DNA of 64,000 nt from Gemmatimonadota bacterium. GTDB taxonomy: Bacteria; Gemmatimonadota; Gemmatimonadetes; Gemmatimonadales; GWC2-71-9. Below are positions 48,293 through 57,887 of the stretch, in pieces. The stretch is from contig QHVB01000025.1 in the NCBI GenBank assembly GCA_003222195.1, positions 124,001-188,000 of the forward strand, in the 5' to 3' direction. Within the stretch, counting starts at the first letter, position 1; every line of letters begins with the position of its first letter. The position numbers were made by a program, and so were the translations under genes. The notes beneath the pieces were generated by a model. That model made no database searches. It saw only the letters and a list, made by a program, of their open reading frames with translations, and was not told the origin of the DNA.

Positions 48293-49605
48293 CGGCGCCG
48301 ATTCCCAATCTGTTCAAGGTCCCGGAGCTCAAGGAAAAGCTCCTCTTTACCTTGCTGTGCCTCGTGATTTACCGGATCGGGGCGCACATCGCGACGCCGG
48401 GCGTGAACGTCGACGCCCTCGCCGACTTCATGGGCACCCGGGGATCGGGCACGCTGTTCGGACTGTACGATCTCTTCTCGGGCGGCGCCTTGCGCCGCGC
48501 GACGGTCTTCGCCCTCGGCATCATGCCGTACATCTCGGCGAGCATCGTCTTCCAGCTGGCGGGGCCGGTGTTCCCGGTCATCGAGAAGATGCAGCGCGAC
48601 GAAGAGGGCAAGAAGACGCTCACCCAGTGGACCCGATATCTGACCGTCGTGCTGTGCATCTTCCAGGCTTACGGCTTCGGGGTGTTCACCGAGTCGCTGC
48701 CCAATGCCGTCGCCCATCCAGGCTTCGGCTTCCGCCTGACGACGGTCCTCACGCTGACGACGGGCGGCGTCTTCGTGATGTGGCTCGGCGAGCAGATCAC
48801 CGAGCGCGGCATCGGGAACGGCATGAGCCTGCTGATCTTCTTCTCGATCGTCGAGCGGATCCTCCCGGAGACGGTGAACACGTTCGAGGCGTTGAAGACG
48901 GGCACGCTCAGCTTCCCGGTGTTGCTCCTCGTGCTGGCGATGATGGTGCTCGTCGTCGCGGGCACCGTGGCTATCACGGTGGCGGCGCGCCGGATTCCGG
49001 TCCAGATCCCCCGCAAGGTGATGGGCCGAGGCCGGATTCGCGAAGGGCAGAAGACGTTCATCCCGCTGCGCATCAACAGCGCGGGTGTGATGCCGATCAT
49101 CTTCGCGCAGTCGCTGATCATCGTGCCGGGGACGGTGGCGACGTTCAGTGGCATTCCGTGGCTCAAGAGCTTCGCCGAGTACTTCAACACGACGTCGGTG
49201 TGGTACATCGTGTCGAGCGCGGTGCTCATCATATTCTTCGCCTACTTCTACACGTCCATCATCTTCAACCCGGTAGACCTGGCGGAGAACCTCAAGAAGC
49301 AGGGTGCGTTCATCCCCGGCGTGAAGCCCGGCGCGGCGACCGCCGATTACATCGATGAAGTGCTGACCCGCATCACGCTGCCTGGCGCCCTGTTCCTGAC
49401 GTTCGTGGCGCTGCTGCCCATGGTGATCTCCAACACGCTCAACATGCCGTTCGGGTTCGGCGGCACGGCGCTGCTCATCGTCGTCGGGGTGGCGCTCGAT
49501 ACGGTGCAGCAGGTGCAACAGCACCTGTTGCTGCGTCAGTACGACGGCTTCATGAAGGGTGGCGGCGCGGGCGGCGGCACCTCGCGGGTGCGCTTCCGCC
49601 GCTAG
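48289..49605 (+). CDS. secY: preprotein translocase subunit SecY
   Basis: 438 residues with a GTG start overlapping the rplO stop. Ten membrane spans are visible. Conserved segments include LGIMPYISASIVFQL (plug/TM2 region), YFYTSIIFNPVDLAENLKKQGAFIPG and the cytoplasmic GVALDTVQQVQQHLLLRQYDGF near the C-terminus. SecY forms the channel with SecE (5545-5790) and SecG. Confidence 0.98.
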   Translation: MTAPIPNLFKVPELKEKLLFTLLCLVIYRIGAHIATPGVNVDALADFMGTRGSGTLFGLYDLFSGGALRRATVFALGIMPYISASIVFQLAGPVFPVIEKMQRDEEGKKTLTQWTRYLTVVLCIFQAYGFGVFTESLPNAVAHPGFGFRLTTVLTLTTGGVFVMWLGEQITERGIGNGMSLLIFFSIVERILPETVNTFEALKTGTLSFPVLLLVLAMMVLVVAGTVAITVAARRIPVQIPRKVMGRGRIREGQKTFIPLRINSAGVMPIIFAQSLIIVPGTVATFSGIPWLKSFAEYFNTTSVWYIVSSAVLIIFFAYFYTSIIFNPVDLAENLKKQGAFIPGVKPGAATADYIDEVLTRITLPGALFLTFVALLPMVISNTLNMPFGFGGTALLIVVGVALDTVQQVQQHLLLRQYDGFMKGGGAGGGTSRVRFRR

Positions 49606-50168
49606 TGTTCATCCTCATCCTGGGAGCGCCCGGCTCGGGGAAGGGGACGCAAGGGAAAATCCTCGCCGAGCGCCTCGGGCTTCCTAAGATCACGACCGGC
49701 GACCTCATCCGGAAGGCGATGCTGGACGACACGCCGCTCGGGCTCGAGTTCAAGAAGTATTACGACGAAGGCAAGCTGGTGCCCGACAGCATCATCCTGG
49801 GCATGATTAAAGAGCAGTTGGACAGGCCGGAAGCGAAAAACGGCGCGATCCTCGACGGGTTCCCCCGCACCGCGGCGCAAGCGGAACTGGTCGACAAGAC
49901 GCTCGCGCAGCGCGGCCAGCGGTTGAACCACATTCTGCTGCTGGACGTCACCGAGGATGAGCTGATCCGCCGCATGCGCGCGCGCGCCCAAGTCGAGGGG
50001 CGCACCGACGACAGCCCCGAAGCCATCGCGAACCGTCTGCAGATCTATCAGCGGGACACCGCCCCGCTCATCGCGCACTACGCGCAGCGCGGCATCGTGC
50101 ACCGCGTCCCCGGCACCGGGTCGGTCGAGCAGATCGCGCTGCAGATCAAGCGGATCATCGGGCGATGA
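49605..50168 (+). CDS. adk: adenylate kinase, short-LID form
   Basis: 187 residues, GTG start overlapping the secY stop by one base. P-loop GAPGSGKGTQ, AMP-binding DGFPRT and TTGDLIR are intact. The LID region is short (RRMRARAQVEGRTDDSPEAI) and lacks zinc-binding cysteines. It interconverts ATP + AMP and 2 ADP. Overlaps map by four bases. Confidence 0.97.
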   Translation: MFILILGAPGSGKGTQGKILAERLGLPKITTGDLIRKAMLDDTPLGLEFKKYYDEGKLVPDSIILGMIKEQLDRPEAKNGAILDGFPRTAAQAELVDKTLAQRGQRLNHILLLDVTEDELIRRMRARAQVEGRTDDSPEAIANRLQIYQRDTAPLIAHYAQRGIVHRVPGTGSVEQIALQIKRIIGR

Positions 50169-50920
50169 TCACCATCAAGTCGGCGCGCGAGATCGAGACC
50201 ATGGCCGCCGCCGGCCGTATCGTCGCTGAGACGCTGGCGCTGGTGGGGGGGCACGTGCGGCCCGACACCACGACCGAGGAGCTCGACCACCTCGCCGAAA
50301 CATTCATCCGCAGCCATCCCGGCGCCCAGCCGTCGTTCAAGGGGCTGTACGATTTTCCCGCCACGCTCTGCACGTCGATCAATCAGGAGATCGTCCACGG
50401 TATCCCGTCGCACAAACGCGTGCTGCATGACGGCGATATCGTGAGCATCGATGTGGGCGTATGGCTCGAGGGCTTGCATGCCGATTCCGCCGCCACATTC
50501 CCCGTCGGCGACGTCAAGCCGGAGGTCGCGCGCCTGCTGGAGGTGACGCAGGAGGCGTTGGCGGCCGGCGTGGCGCAGGCGCGCGCGGGCAATCACGTGG
50601 GCGACATCGGTCACGCGGTGCAGCAGGTGGCCGAGCGGGCGGGGTACTCCGTCGTGCGGGAGCTGGTCGGCCACGGCATCGGCGCGTCGTTTCACGAGGA
50701 GCCGCAGGTCCCGAATTACGGCAAGCCCAAGCGCGGCCCGCGCCTCGTGCCCGGCATGACGATCGCCATCGAGCCGATGATCAACATCGGCGGCTCAGGG
50801 ATCCGGACGCTGGACGACAAGTGGACGGTGGTGACGCAGGACGGCTCGTTGTCGGCGCACTTCGAGCACACGGTAGCGGTGACGGACAATGGGCCGAGGA
50901 TTTTGACTACCGTTAGCTGA
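50165..50920 (+). CDS. map: type I methionine aminopeptidase
   Basis: 251 residues. Metal ligands are recognisable: Asp in SIDVGVW, Asp in LHADSAATF, His in VGHGIGASFHEEP, Glu in IAIEPM and Glu in FEHTVAVT. It removes the initiator methionine from new proteins. It closes the spc-type cluster in this genome; the usual infA, rpmJ, rpsM, rpsK, rpsD, rpoA and rplQ do not follow. Its 3' end overlaps the convergent ftcD gene by eight bases. Confidence 0.97.
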   Translation: MITIKSAREIETMAAAGRIVAETLALVGGHVRPDTTTEELDHLAETFIRSHPGAQPSFKGLYDFPATLCTSINQEIVHGIPSHKRVLHDGDIVSIDVGVWLEGLHADSAATFPVGDVKPEVARLLEVTQEALAAGVAQARAGNHVGDIGHAVQQVAERAGYSVVRELVGHGIGASFHEEPQVPNYGKPKRGPRLVPGMTIAIEPMINIGGSGIRTLDDKWTVVTQDGSLSAHFEHTVAVTDNGPRILTTVS

Positions 50921-52337
50921 CGCCCGACTGTCTTGCTCTCGCCTGGTCCGACACCGCAGCCAGGTTTGCGTTCACGTTTTCCGTCGCACCGTCGATCGCG
51001 GTTCTCGCCAGCATTCCAGCCACTCGCGCGTCGCTCACGGTATGCTTGTTCCCGATGTGCTCGATGGTTTGGGCGAGCGCGAGAAGTCGCCGGCCGTGCT
51101 TGACGACGTCAGCGGGAGGCCGGGCCGCGGCCAGCAGTGCGTCGTCGATCGCCTGAGAGCGGCGCGGATCGCCCTTGGGGATCTTGTATGCGCGAGTGAC
51201 CCCTTCGTAGGCAGTCGCGTCCTCGTCCACCAGCCGCCGCAGGTCGCCGCGCAATTGCTCGGCTTCGGCGAGGATCTCGCGGGCCTGGGCGTCGACTGCC
51301 GCATAGGCTTTCCGTCCGACGGTCAGACGCGCAACCATGGCCACGAGCGCCGCGGCGAGCGTCCCGGCGAGCGCCGCGGCGCTGCCACCACCCGGCGTCG
51401 GGGATTCCCTCGCCAGCGCATCGATCCATCCGTCGAGGGAAGGTCCCGTATCACGGGGAGTGAAGCCGATCTTCGTTTCCAGGATGTGCTCGCCGGCATT
51501 GGATAACCGCAGCGCCGTTTCCGCCGCGCCGATGAGGGCGCGCTCCGGAACGAGACCCACGATCTCGCTCTTCTGCACCCCCACGCCATGCTTTTCCGCG
51601 CGCGCCTTGATCGCGTTGAAGACCACGGCGGGCGACGTGATGTCGATGTCCAGGAGGTTCATCGAAACCTGCGCGAGACCGTCGACGATGAAGCCACTTG
51701 CCTGCACGCCCGGCAACCCGCCGCTGGAGGTGCGGATCTGTTTCGCGATCTCTTTTGCGACCGCGATTTCCTGAGTATCCAGATACACGTTGAACGCGAC
51801 GAGGAACGGCCGAGCTCCGATCGCCGTGACGCCGGCCGTCGGATGCGCCTTGGGGGGACCGAAGTCGGGTGCCAAGGTGCGCTCGCGCAACGCCTCGAAT
51901 TCACCTTTGCGGATGTCCGGCAAGCGCTCGTGTTCCGGACGGGTCGCGGCCTTGGCATACAGGAACGCAGGGATTCCCAGCTCGCTGCCGACCCGCTCGC
52001 CCAGCTTGCGGGCGAGCGCGACGCAATCGTCCATCGTCACCCCTGAGACCGGCACAAACGGCACGACGTCGGTCGCGCCCATGCGCGGGTGCTCGCCCGA
52101 GTGCTTGGTGAGATCGATGCGCTCGGTCGCGACGCGCATCGCGGCGAACGCGGCGTCTACGGCAGCCGCGGGCGGCGCCACGAACGTGAAGACCGAGCGA
52201 TTGTGCGAAGTGTCGGACTGGACGTCGAGTAGCTGGACGCCGGGGACGCCGCTGATGGCCGCGCGGAGCGCGTCGATCGTGGCGGGGTCGCGTCCCTCGG
52301 AGAAGTTCGGCACACATTCGACCAGCGGAGCGGTCAT
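50913..52337 (-). CDS. bifunctional glutamate formimidoyltransferase / formimidoyl-THF cyclodeaminase
   Basis: 474 residues from ATG 52337, which has AGGAAG upstream and begins MTAPLVECVPNFSEG. The N-terminal formiminotransferase domain (~1-300) contains HSGEHPRMGATDVVPFVPV. The C-terminal cyclodeaminase domain (~305-474) contains ESPTPGGGSAAALAG. Together they move the formimino group of histidine breakdown from formiminoglutamate to tetrahydrofolate and deaminate it. Many bacteria use separate or other enzymes; the fused form is best known from animals but also occurs in bacteria. No hut genes are linked. Confidence 0.92.
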   Translation of the reverse strand: MTAPLVECVPNFSEGRDPATIDALRAAISGVPGVQLLDVQSDTSHNRSVFTFVAPPAAAVDAAFAAMRVATERIDLTKHSGEHPRMGATDVVPFVPVSGVTMDDCVALARKLGERVGSELGIPAFLYAKAATRPEHERLPDIRKGEFEALRERTLAPDFGPPKAHPTAGVTAIGARPFLVAFNVYLDTQEIAVAKEIAKQIRTSSGGLPGVQASGFIVDGLAQVSMNLLDIDITSPAVVFNAIKARAEKHGVGVQKSEIVGLVPERALIGAAETALRLSNAGEHILETKIGFTPRDTGPSLDGWIDALARESPTPGGGSAAALAGTLAAALVAMVARLTVGRKAYAAVDAQAREILAEAEQLRGDLRRLVDEDATAYEGVTRAYKIPKGDPRRSQAIDDALLAAARPPADVVKHGRRLLALAQTIEHIGNKHTVSDARVAGMLARTAIDGATENVNANLAAVSDQARARQSGVS

Positions 52338-53134
52338 CAGCTCTTCCTTATGAGATCGATGAGCCATTTATGCAGCGCGGCGTTGCCGGCGACGATCGAG
52401 CCGTCGCCCGCACTGCTCAACACGTCCGCGGCGCCGTCGGCCCGCGTGACGATGCCGCCCGCTTCGCGGATGAGCAATGCGCCCGCCGCGATGTCCCACG
52501 GCGCGAGCTGCAGCTCCCAGAAGCCGTCCAGCCGCCCGGCCGCCACGTCGACCAGGTCGAGCGCCGCGGCGCCGGCGCGCCGGATGCCGCTGGCGGCGCC
52601 GGTTACGGCGGCGAACTGCGCCAAATACACGTGCAGCTGGTTCAGCGCCTTGAAGGGGAAACCCGTCCCGATGAGCGCCCGGGGGGGATCGGTCACCGCA
52701 GAGATGCTCAGGCGCGTGTCTTCCTCGAATGCGCCGCCGCCCCGCGTGGCCGTGTAGGTGCGCTTGCGGCACACGTCGTGGACGACGCCGGCGACCAGCT
52801 TACCGTCGGCCACACAGCCGACGCTGACCGCGTACTGCGGGTAGCCGTGCAGAAAGTTTGTCGTTCCATCGAGTGGGTCGACGATCCAGACGAGCTCGCC
52901 TTGCGCCACCCGTTGCGGTGACAACTCTTCGCCCACGATGACGGACTCCGGTGCGTCGCGCAGAATGACTTCCGCAATGATGCCTTCTGCTGCGCGGTCG
53001 ACTTCCGTCACGAAATCGTGCTGGGATTTTTCGGTCCAGGTGTGCACCGCGGGTCGCACAGCGGTGCGCAAATAGTCGGCGGCGCGCACTGCCGCGCGCT
53101 CCGCTAGCTTGACTAAGTCGTTGTATTCACGCAC
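52337..53134 (-). CDS. inositol monophosphatase family phosphatase
   Basis: 265 residues with a GTG start at 53134. Magnesium-site motifs are intact: GEE (Glu70 area), WIVDPLDGTTNFLHG and, near the C-terminus, WDIAAGALLIREAGG. It may be SuhB-like (inositol-1-phosphatase) or act on related sugar phosphates; the sequence alone does not decide. One-base overlap with the downstream ftcD gene suggests a two-gene operon. Only 11 bases separate its start from that of the divergent trpS. Confidence 0.9.
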   Translation of the reverse strand: MREYNDLVKLAERAAVRAADYLRTAVRPAVHTWTEKSQHDFVTEVDRAAEGIIAEVILRDAPESVIVGEELSPQRVAQGELVWIVDPLDGTTNFLHGYPQYAVSVGCVADGKLVAGVVHDVCRKRTYTATRGGGAFEEDTRLSISAVTDPPRALIGTGFPFKALNQLHVYLAQFAAVTGAASGIRRAGAAALDLVDVAAGRLDGFWELQLAPWDIAAGALLIREAGGIVTRADGAADVLSSAGDGSIVAGNAALHKWLIDLIRKS

Positions 53135-53145
53135 CTTGCTGGCCC

Positions 53146-54135
53146 GTGACCTCCAAGCGCGTGTTCAGTGGCATCCAGCCCTCCGGCGAGCTGCACATCG
53201 GGAACTACCTCGGCGCCGTGCAGAACTGGGTACGGCTCCAGACGCAGCACGACTGCCTGTTTTGCGTCGTCGACCTGCATGCCATCACCCAGCCCTACGA
53301 CGCGAGCGCCCTATCGTCCCTGACGTTCGACATGGCGGTGAGTCTGTTTGCGGCCGGCCTGGACCCCGACAAATGCATCGTGTTCGTGCAGTCGCACGTC
53401 GCCGAGCACACCGAGCTGAACTGGCTCCTGGCGTCGGTCACGCCGCTCGGCGAGCTCGAGCGCCAGACCCAATACAAAGACAAGGCGCAGCGCCAGGAAA
53501 GCGTCGCTCTGGGGCTGCTGGCGTACCCCGTGTTGCAGGCGGCTGACGTCCTCCTCTATAAAGCTAGTCTCGTACCGGTCGGCGAGGATCAGGTCCAGCA
53601 TCTCGAGCTGATGCGCGAGATCGCGCGGCGCTGGAATGCCCGGTATGGCGACCGCTTCTTCCCCGAGCCCCAGCCGCTTTTGACGAAGACCAAGCGGGTG
53701 CTGGGGCTCGACGGCAAGGCCAAGATGTCCAAGAGCCTGGGCAATACGATCGGGCTGTTTGAATCGCCCGAATCGATCTGGGAGAAGCTCAAGCCCGCCG
53801 CGACCGATCCCGCGCGCAAGACTCGGAAAGATCCGGGTACGCCGGAAATCTGCAACATCTTCACGCTGCACCAGGGGTTCTCGCCCCCGGACACGGTGAC
53901 CGAGGTGGCGCAGAAGTGCCGGACCGCGGGGTGGGGGTGCCTCGACTGCAAACGGGTGCTGGCGGACAACATGATCAAAGAGTTGGCGCCGCTGCGCGAA
54001 CGCGCGGCGGCGTTCAAACGCGATCCCGCTGGAGTGCTCCAGCGGCTCCGCGGCTGTGCCGACCGCGCGCGCACGCTGGCGCAACGCACGATCGCGGATG
54101 TGCGCGAGAGGATGGGATTGCTCAAGAATGTTTAA
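53146..54135 (+). CDS. trpS: tryptophanyl-tRNA synthetase
   Basis: 329 residues, normal length, GTG start. Class I motifs GELHIGNYLG (HIGH type) and AKMSKSLGN (KMSKS) are intact, with the GEDQVQHLEL segment between them. It heads a run of six tightly packed plus-strand genes. The promoter must overlap the divergent phosphatase gene, because the intergenic gap is only 11 bases. Confidence 0.96.
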   Translation: MTSKRVFSGIQPSGELHIGNYLGAVQNWVRLQTQHDCLFCVVDLHAITQPYDASALSSLTFDMAVSLFAAGLDPDKCIVFVQSHVAEHTELNWLLASVTPLGELERQTQYKDKAQRQESVALGLLAYPVLQAADVLLYKASLVPVGEDQVQHLELMREIARRWNARYGDRFFPEPQPLLTKTKRVLGLDGKAKMSKSLGNTIGLFESPESIWEKLKPAATDPARKTRKDPGTPEICNIFTLHQGFSPPDTVTEVAQKCRTAGWGCLDCKRVLADNMIKELAPLRERAAAFKRDPAGVLQRLRGCADRARTLAQRTIADVRERMGLLKNV

Positions 54136-54811
54136 ACAGGTCGTGGAGATCTTCCGCCTCGAGCTGATGCTCCAGGTCGGCCTCGCCACACTGTTGGGGG
54201 GTGCGATCGGTCTCGAGCGCGAGCTCGGCGGCAAACCGGCGGGCCTCCGCACGAATATTCTGATCTGCATCGGGTCGGTGCTCTACACGCATCTCTCCAT
54301 TGCCATGCTGAGCGCAATTGCCGGCTCGGGCGGAACGGGCACCGACCCCACGCGCGTGGCAGGGCAGATCGTCACGGGAGTCGGGTTCATCGGCGCGGGG
54401 ACGATTCTGCACGCCCGCGGCGCGGTCGTTGGGCTCACGAGCGCCGCAACCATCTGGGTCGTCGCGGCGATCGGCGTCGCGTTGGGGAGCGGCTACTATC
54501 TCGAAGGCATCGGCACAACGGTAGTCGTCCTGGCAGTTCTCGCGGGGCTCGGCCGGGTCGAGAAGCTGGTCGAGCGCCAGTCGATGCGGTCCACGATTAC
54601 GGTTCACGCCCACCCCGGTCCCACCGTGCTCGAGGATCTTGAGGGACTCGTTCGGCGCGCCGGGCTCGAGGTCAGCGCCGTTGCGAGCCGCCAGGAAAAC
54701 GTCGACCTCGTCATCGACTTCGACCTTCGTGGCTCCAAGCGACTCCACGATCAGCTCATGATCACGCTCCTCCACCACGACCACGTCCGGACCGTGTCCA
54801 CGGGCGAGTGA
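54128..54811 (+). CDS. MgtC/SapB family membrane protein
   Basis: 227 residues from ATG 54128, overlapping trpS by eight bases. The N-terminal four-to-five-span domain has the family signature LATLLGGAIGLERELGGKPAGLRT and GVGFIGAGTIL. An ACT-like soluble domain follows (~150-227). MgtC proteins are linked to magnesium limitation and membrane-potential control in pathogens; in free-living bacteria the role is unclear. Confidence 0.9.
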   Translation: MFKQVVEIFRLELMLQVGLATLLGGAIGLERELGGKPAGLRTNILICIGSVLYTHLSIAMLSAIAGSGGTGTDPTRVAGQIVTGVGFIGAGTILHARGAVVGLTSAATIWVVAAIGVALGSGYYLEGIGTTVVVLAVLAGLGRVEKLVERQSMRSTITVHAHPGPTVLEDLEGLVRRAGLEVSAVASRQENVDLVIDFDLRGSKRLHDQLMITLLHHDHVRTVSTGE

Positions 54812-55839
54812 GCACCCGACGTCTGGTGATCGATCTGGCGTCGCCTCGCGCGGTCTGGCGGATTCCGCACGCGCGCGTGGTCGAGATCAAGAACGCGCTC
54901 GGCGTGGCGTGGGACGTTGCGGAAGTCAAAGCCCCCGCGGTCTCCGACGGCGACGGGGGTTCGGGGTCGCCTGAAGCCATCGCCGCCGCGCGTGGCGCCG
55001 AGATCTACCTCGGCTACGGCGTCCCGTCGGGGATTGCCGCCGCGGGCAAGGGCACGCTGCGCTGGGCGCACACCGCCACGGCTGGCGTGGGCTCGAGTCT
55101 CGCGCATCTCGCCGGCACCGGCGTCGTGCTCACGAACTCCGCCGGCGTCCACGCCGACCCGATGGCCGACTGGGTCATCGCCGCGATCGCCTACTTCACG
55201 CGTGGGCTCGACCGCATGATCTCGGCGCAGCGCCAGGGCCGCTGGGCCAAGGAGGACTTCACCGATGGCGCGATTCCGATGCGCGAGCTCCGGAGTCTCC
55301 GCGTCGGGATTGTGGGACTCGGCGGCATCGGCAACGCCGTCGCCCGGCGCGCGCTCGCACTCGGCATGTCCGTCTCGGGCGTCCGGCGCCATCCGGAGCG
55401 CGGCGGACCACGCGGCGTGGGGTGGGTCGGGAAGCTCGGTGACTTGCCGCGTCTGGCCAGCGGGAGCGACGTGCTGGTCATCGCGGCGCCGCACACGGCG
55501 GAGACGGCCGGCGCCGTGGACCGCAGCGTGCTCGAGCGCCTGCCGCTCCATGCGCTCGTCATCAACGTCTCGCGCGGCTCTCTGCTGGACGAGACCGCGC
55601 TCCTCGAGCTGCTCGAGCTGCGCCGGCTGCGGGGAGCGGCGCTCGACGTGTTTGCGACTGAGCCGCTGCCGCCGGAGCACCCCTTTTGGCGACACGCGCG
55701 CGTGCTGGTGAGCCCGCACGTGAGCGCCGTCACGACGGCCTTTTGGGAGCGGGAGACGGCCCTCATTGTCGAGAACATCCGGCGCTATCTTGCAGGGGCG
55801 CCCCTCACGAACGTCGTCGATCTGGAAGCCGGGTACTGA
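54808..55839 (+). CDS. D-isomer specific 2-hydroxyacid dehydrogenase
   Basis: 343 residues, GTG start overlapping the mgtC stop by four bases. The NAD-binding motif GLGGIGNAVARRA (~residue 168), the catalytic arginine in NVSRGSLLDE, the glutamate in ATEPLPPEHPFW and the histidine in SPHVSA are all present. Substrate unknown (glycerate/phosphoglycerate-like 2-hydroxyacids are typical). pilT follows without a gap. Confidence 0.9.
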   Translation: MSTRRLVIDLASPRAVWRIPHARVVEIKNALGVAWDVAEVKAPAVSDGDGGSGSPEAIAAARGAEIYLGYGVPSGIAAAGKGTLRWAHTATAGVGSSLAHLAGTGVVLTNSAGVHADPMADWVIAAIAYFTRGLDRMISAQRQGRWAKEDFTDGAIPMRELRSLRVGIVGLGGIGNAVARRALALGMSVSGVRRHPERGGPRGVGWVGKLGDLPRLASGSDVLVIAAPHTAETAGAVDRSVLERLPLHALVINVSRGSLLDETALLELLELRRLRGAALDVFATEPLPPEHPFWRHARVLVSPHVSAVTTAFWERETALIVENIRRYLAGAPLTNVVDLEAGY

Positions 55840-57000
55840 ATGGAAAAAATCATCAAGGCTGCGGTGGACCGCGGGGCGTCCGACCTGCACATCAAGGCGG
55901 GCGACGTCTTCCGCGCCCGCATCGACGGCAAGCTGGTCCCGCTGACCAAGCAGCGCCTGACGCCCGAGCAAACCAAGGCGATTGCGCAGAAGCTGATCGC
56001 CAACGAAGAGGATCGTGGGCGGATCGACAGGCTGCGCGACTACGACTGCTCGTGGGGCATGCCTGGCATCGGCCGCTTCCGCGTCAACATCCTGCGGCAG
56101 CGCTCGTCGTTCATGATCGTGATGCGGGTCATTCCGTTCGACGTCCCCACCTTCGAATCGCTGAAGCTGCCGGGCGTGCTCGCCCAGGTCGCCACGGCCG
56201 AGCGGGGCATGATTCTGGTCACGGGGGTGACGGGCTCGGGCAAGAGCTCGACCATGGCGGCGATCATCAATCACATCAATCAGAACCAGCACCGCCACAT
56301 CCTGACGCTCGAGAACCCGATCGAATTCCTGCATCGCGACATCAACTGCTCGGTGACGCAGCGCGAGATCGGGGTGGACACCGACGACTTCCGTACCGGC
56401 CTGCGGGCCGCGCTGCGCCAGGATCCCGACGTCATCCTGATTGGCGAGATGCGCGATGCCGAGACGATCGACACCGCCATGAAAGCGGCCGAGACGGGGC
56501 ATTTGCTCGTATCGACGCTGCATACGCCCGACGCGGTCACGACCGTGAGCCGCATCATCTCGATGTTTCCGCCGGAGGAGCAGGAGATCGCGCGGCTGCG
56601 TCTGTCCGAAGCGCTGCACGCCGTCGTCTCGCAGCGGCTGCTGCCGCGCGCGGACGGGCGCGGCCGGGCGGCGGCGCTCGAAGTGCTGCTCGCGACGGGT
56701 ACGGCGCGCGACATGATCCGCGACCGCGACCGCACGCCGTCGCTCCAGGGCTACATCAAGGAGTCACGCGAGCAATACGGCATGCAGACGTTCGATCAGC
56801 ATCTCATGGACCTCGTCTCCGATGAGGTCGTGACGTACGAAACGGCGCTGGCGGCGTCGTCCAATCCCTCCGACTTCCAGCTGCAGGTGCGCACGTTGCG
56901 GCGGCGCTCGCGCGTGGTGCCGCCGACGGAGCCGACGCCGGCCGTCGATGCCAAATCGGCCGGCTTCACCGACGATCTCTCGGGCATGTTGCCATCGTGA
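55840..57000 (+). CDS. pilT: type IV pilus retraction ATPase PilT-like
   Basis: 386 residues. The N-terminal domain (~1-100) includes the conserved ASDLHIKAG. Walker A is GVTGSGKSS (129-137), followed by the Asp box, Walker B (DVILIGEMRD) and the His box (GHLLVSTLHT). The PilT C-terminal element normally AIRNLIRE reads ARDMIRDR. The ~40-residue tail is variable. Disassembles pili at the inner membrane and drives twitching. No other pilus genes are here, which also leaves PilU as a possibility. Confidence 0.9.
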   Translation: MEKIIKAAVDRGASDLHIKAGDVFRARIDGKLVPLTKQRLTPEQTKAIAQKLIANEEDRGRIDRLRDYDCSWGMPGIGRFRVNILRQRSSFMIVMRVIPFDVPTFESLKLPGVLAQVATAERGMILVTGVTGSGKSSTMAAIINHINQNQHRHILTLENPIEFLHRDINCSVTQREIGVDTDDFRTGLRAALRQDPDVILIGEMRDAETIDTAMKAAETGHLLVSTLHTPDAVTTVSRIISMFPPEEQEIARLRLSEALHAVVSQRLLPRADGRGRAAALEVLLATGTARDMIRDRDRTPSLQGYIKESREQYGMQTFDQHLMDLVSDEVVTYETALAASSNPSDFQLQVRTLRRRSRVVPPTEPTPAVDAKSAGFTDDLSGMLPS

Positions 57001-57887
57001 AGCCGGCAAAACCCGCGCCGGCGGGCGTATTCCCACCCGTCACGACGCCATTCGATCCTGCGACGGGCGACGTTGCGCCCTTGGCCTTCCGGCAGAACAT
57101 TTCGCGCCTGCTCGCCGAGGGCGTGGCCGGTATCGTGGTGTGCGGATCCACCGGTGAGGCGCCGCTCCTCGAGCCTGACGAACAGGGACATCTGGTCGGC
57201 CTGGCGCGCGAGGTCATGACCGACGGCGGATGGCTGATCGCCGGCACGGGGGGGGAATCCACCAGACAGACGATCGCGCTGTCGAAAGCCGCGGCGGCCG
57301 AGGGTGCCGACGCGGTTCTCGTGCGGGCGCCGTCCTATTTCTCGGGAGCGGCGACGCCCGCCACACTCGTGAGTCATTTTCGAGCGGTCGCGGATGCGAG
57401 CCCGGTGCCCGTCCTGATCTACAACATTCCCAAGTACACGCATCTGTCGCTCGCGCCCGGGTTGTTGCAGCAGCTCGCCGGGCACGAGCGGATCATCGGC
57501 GTCAAGGACTCATCCGGCGATGCGAAGAACGTCGCTGCCTACCGCGAAGCGGTGCCGCAATGGACGGTGTTCGTCGGTGGAGCGTCGCTGCTCTTCACCG
57601 CGCTGGAGTTGGGGTGTCAGGGCGGCATCGTGGGGGTCGCCTGTTTTGCGCCGGCCCTCTGTGTGCAGCTCGTGCGCGAGTTCGAGCAGGGCCATCGCGC
57701 GGCGGCCGGGGCGCTGCAGGAGCGCGTGACGCCGCTCGACAAAGAGATCGTGGGCAAGCACGGGCCCGCCGGCGTAAAGGCCGCGATGGACGCCGTCGGG
57801 TTGCAGGGCGGGCCGGTGCGGCCGCCGCTCGCGCCGCTCACCCCGGCCGATCGCGAGCGCGTCAGCGCGCTCGTGCGCGGTGACTGA
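56997..57887 (+). CDS. DapA-family aldolase (dihydrodipicolinate synthase/N-acetylneuraminate lyase family)
   Basis: 296 residues, GTG start overlapping pilT by four bases. The GSTGE motif (50-54), Tyr142 (IYNIP) and the Schiff-base Lys170 (GVKDSSGD) define the class I aldolase superfamily. It could be 4-hydroxy-tetrahydrodipicolinate synthase or a related 2-oxoacid aldolase such as 4-hydroxy-2-oxoglutarate aldolase. No other lysine biosynthesis gene is near, so I do not assign dapA. Confidence 0.87.
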   Translation: MKPAKPAPAGVFPPVTTPFDPATGDVAPLAFRQNISRLLAEGVAGIVVCGSTGEAPLLEPDEQGHLVGLAREVMTDGGWLIAGTGGESTRQTIALSKAAAAEGADAVLVRAPSYFSGAATPATLVSHFRAVADASPVPVLIYNIPKYTHLSLAPGLLQQLAGHERIIGVKDSSGDAKNVAAYREAVPQWTVFVGGASLLFTALELGCQGGIVGVACFAPALCVQLVREFEQGHRAAAGALQERVTPLDKEIVGKHGPAGVKAAMDAVGLQGGPVRPPLAPLTPADRERVSALVRGD

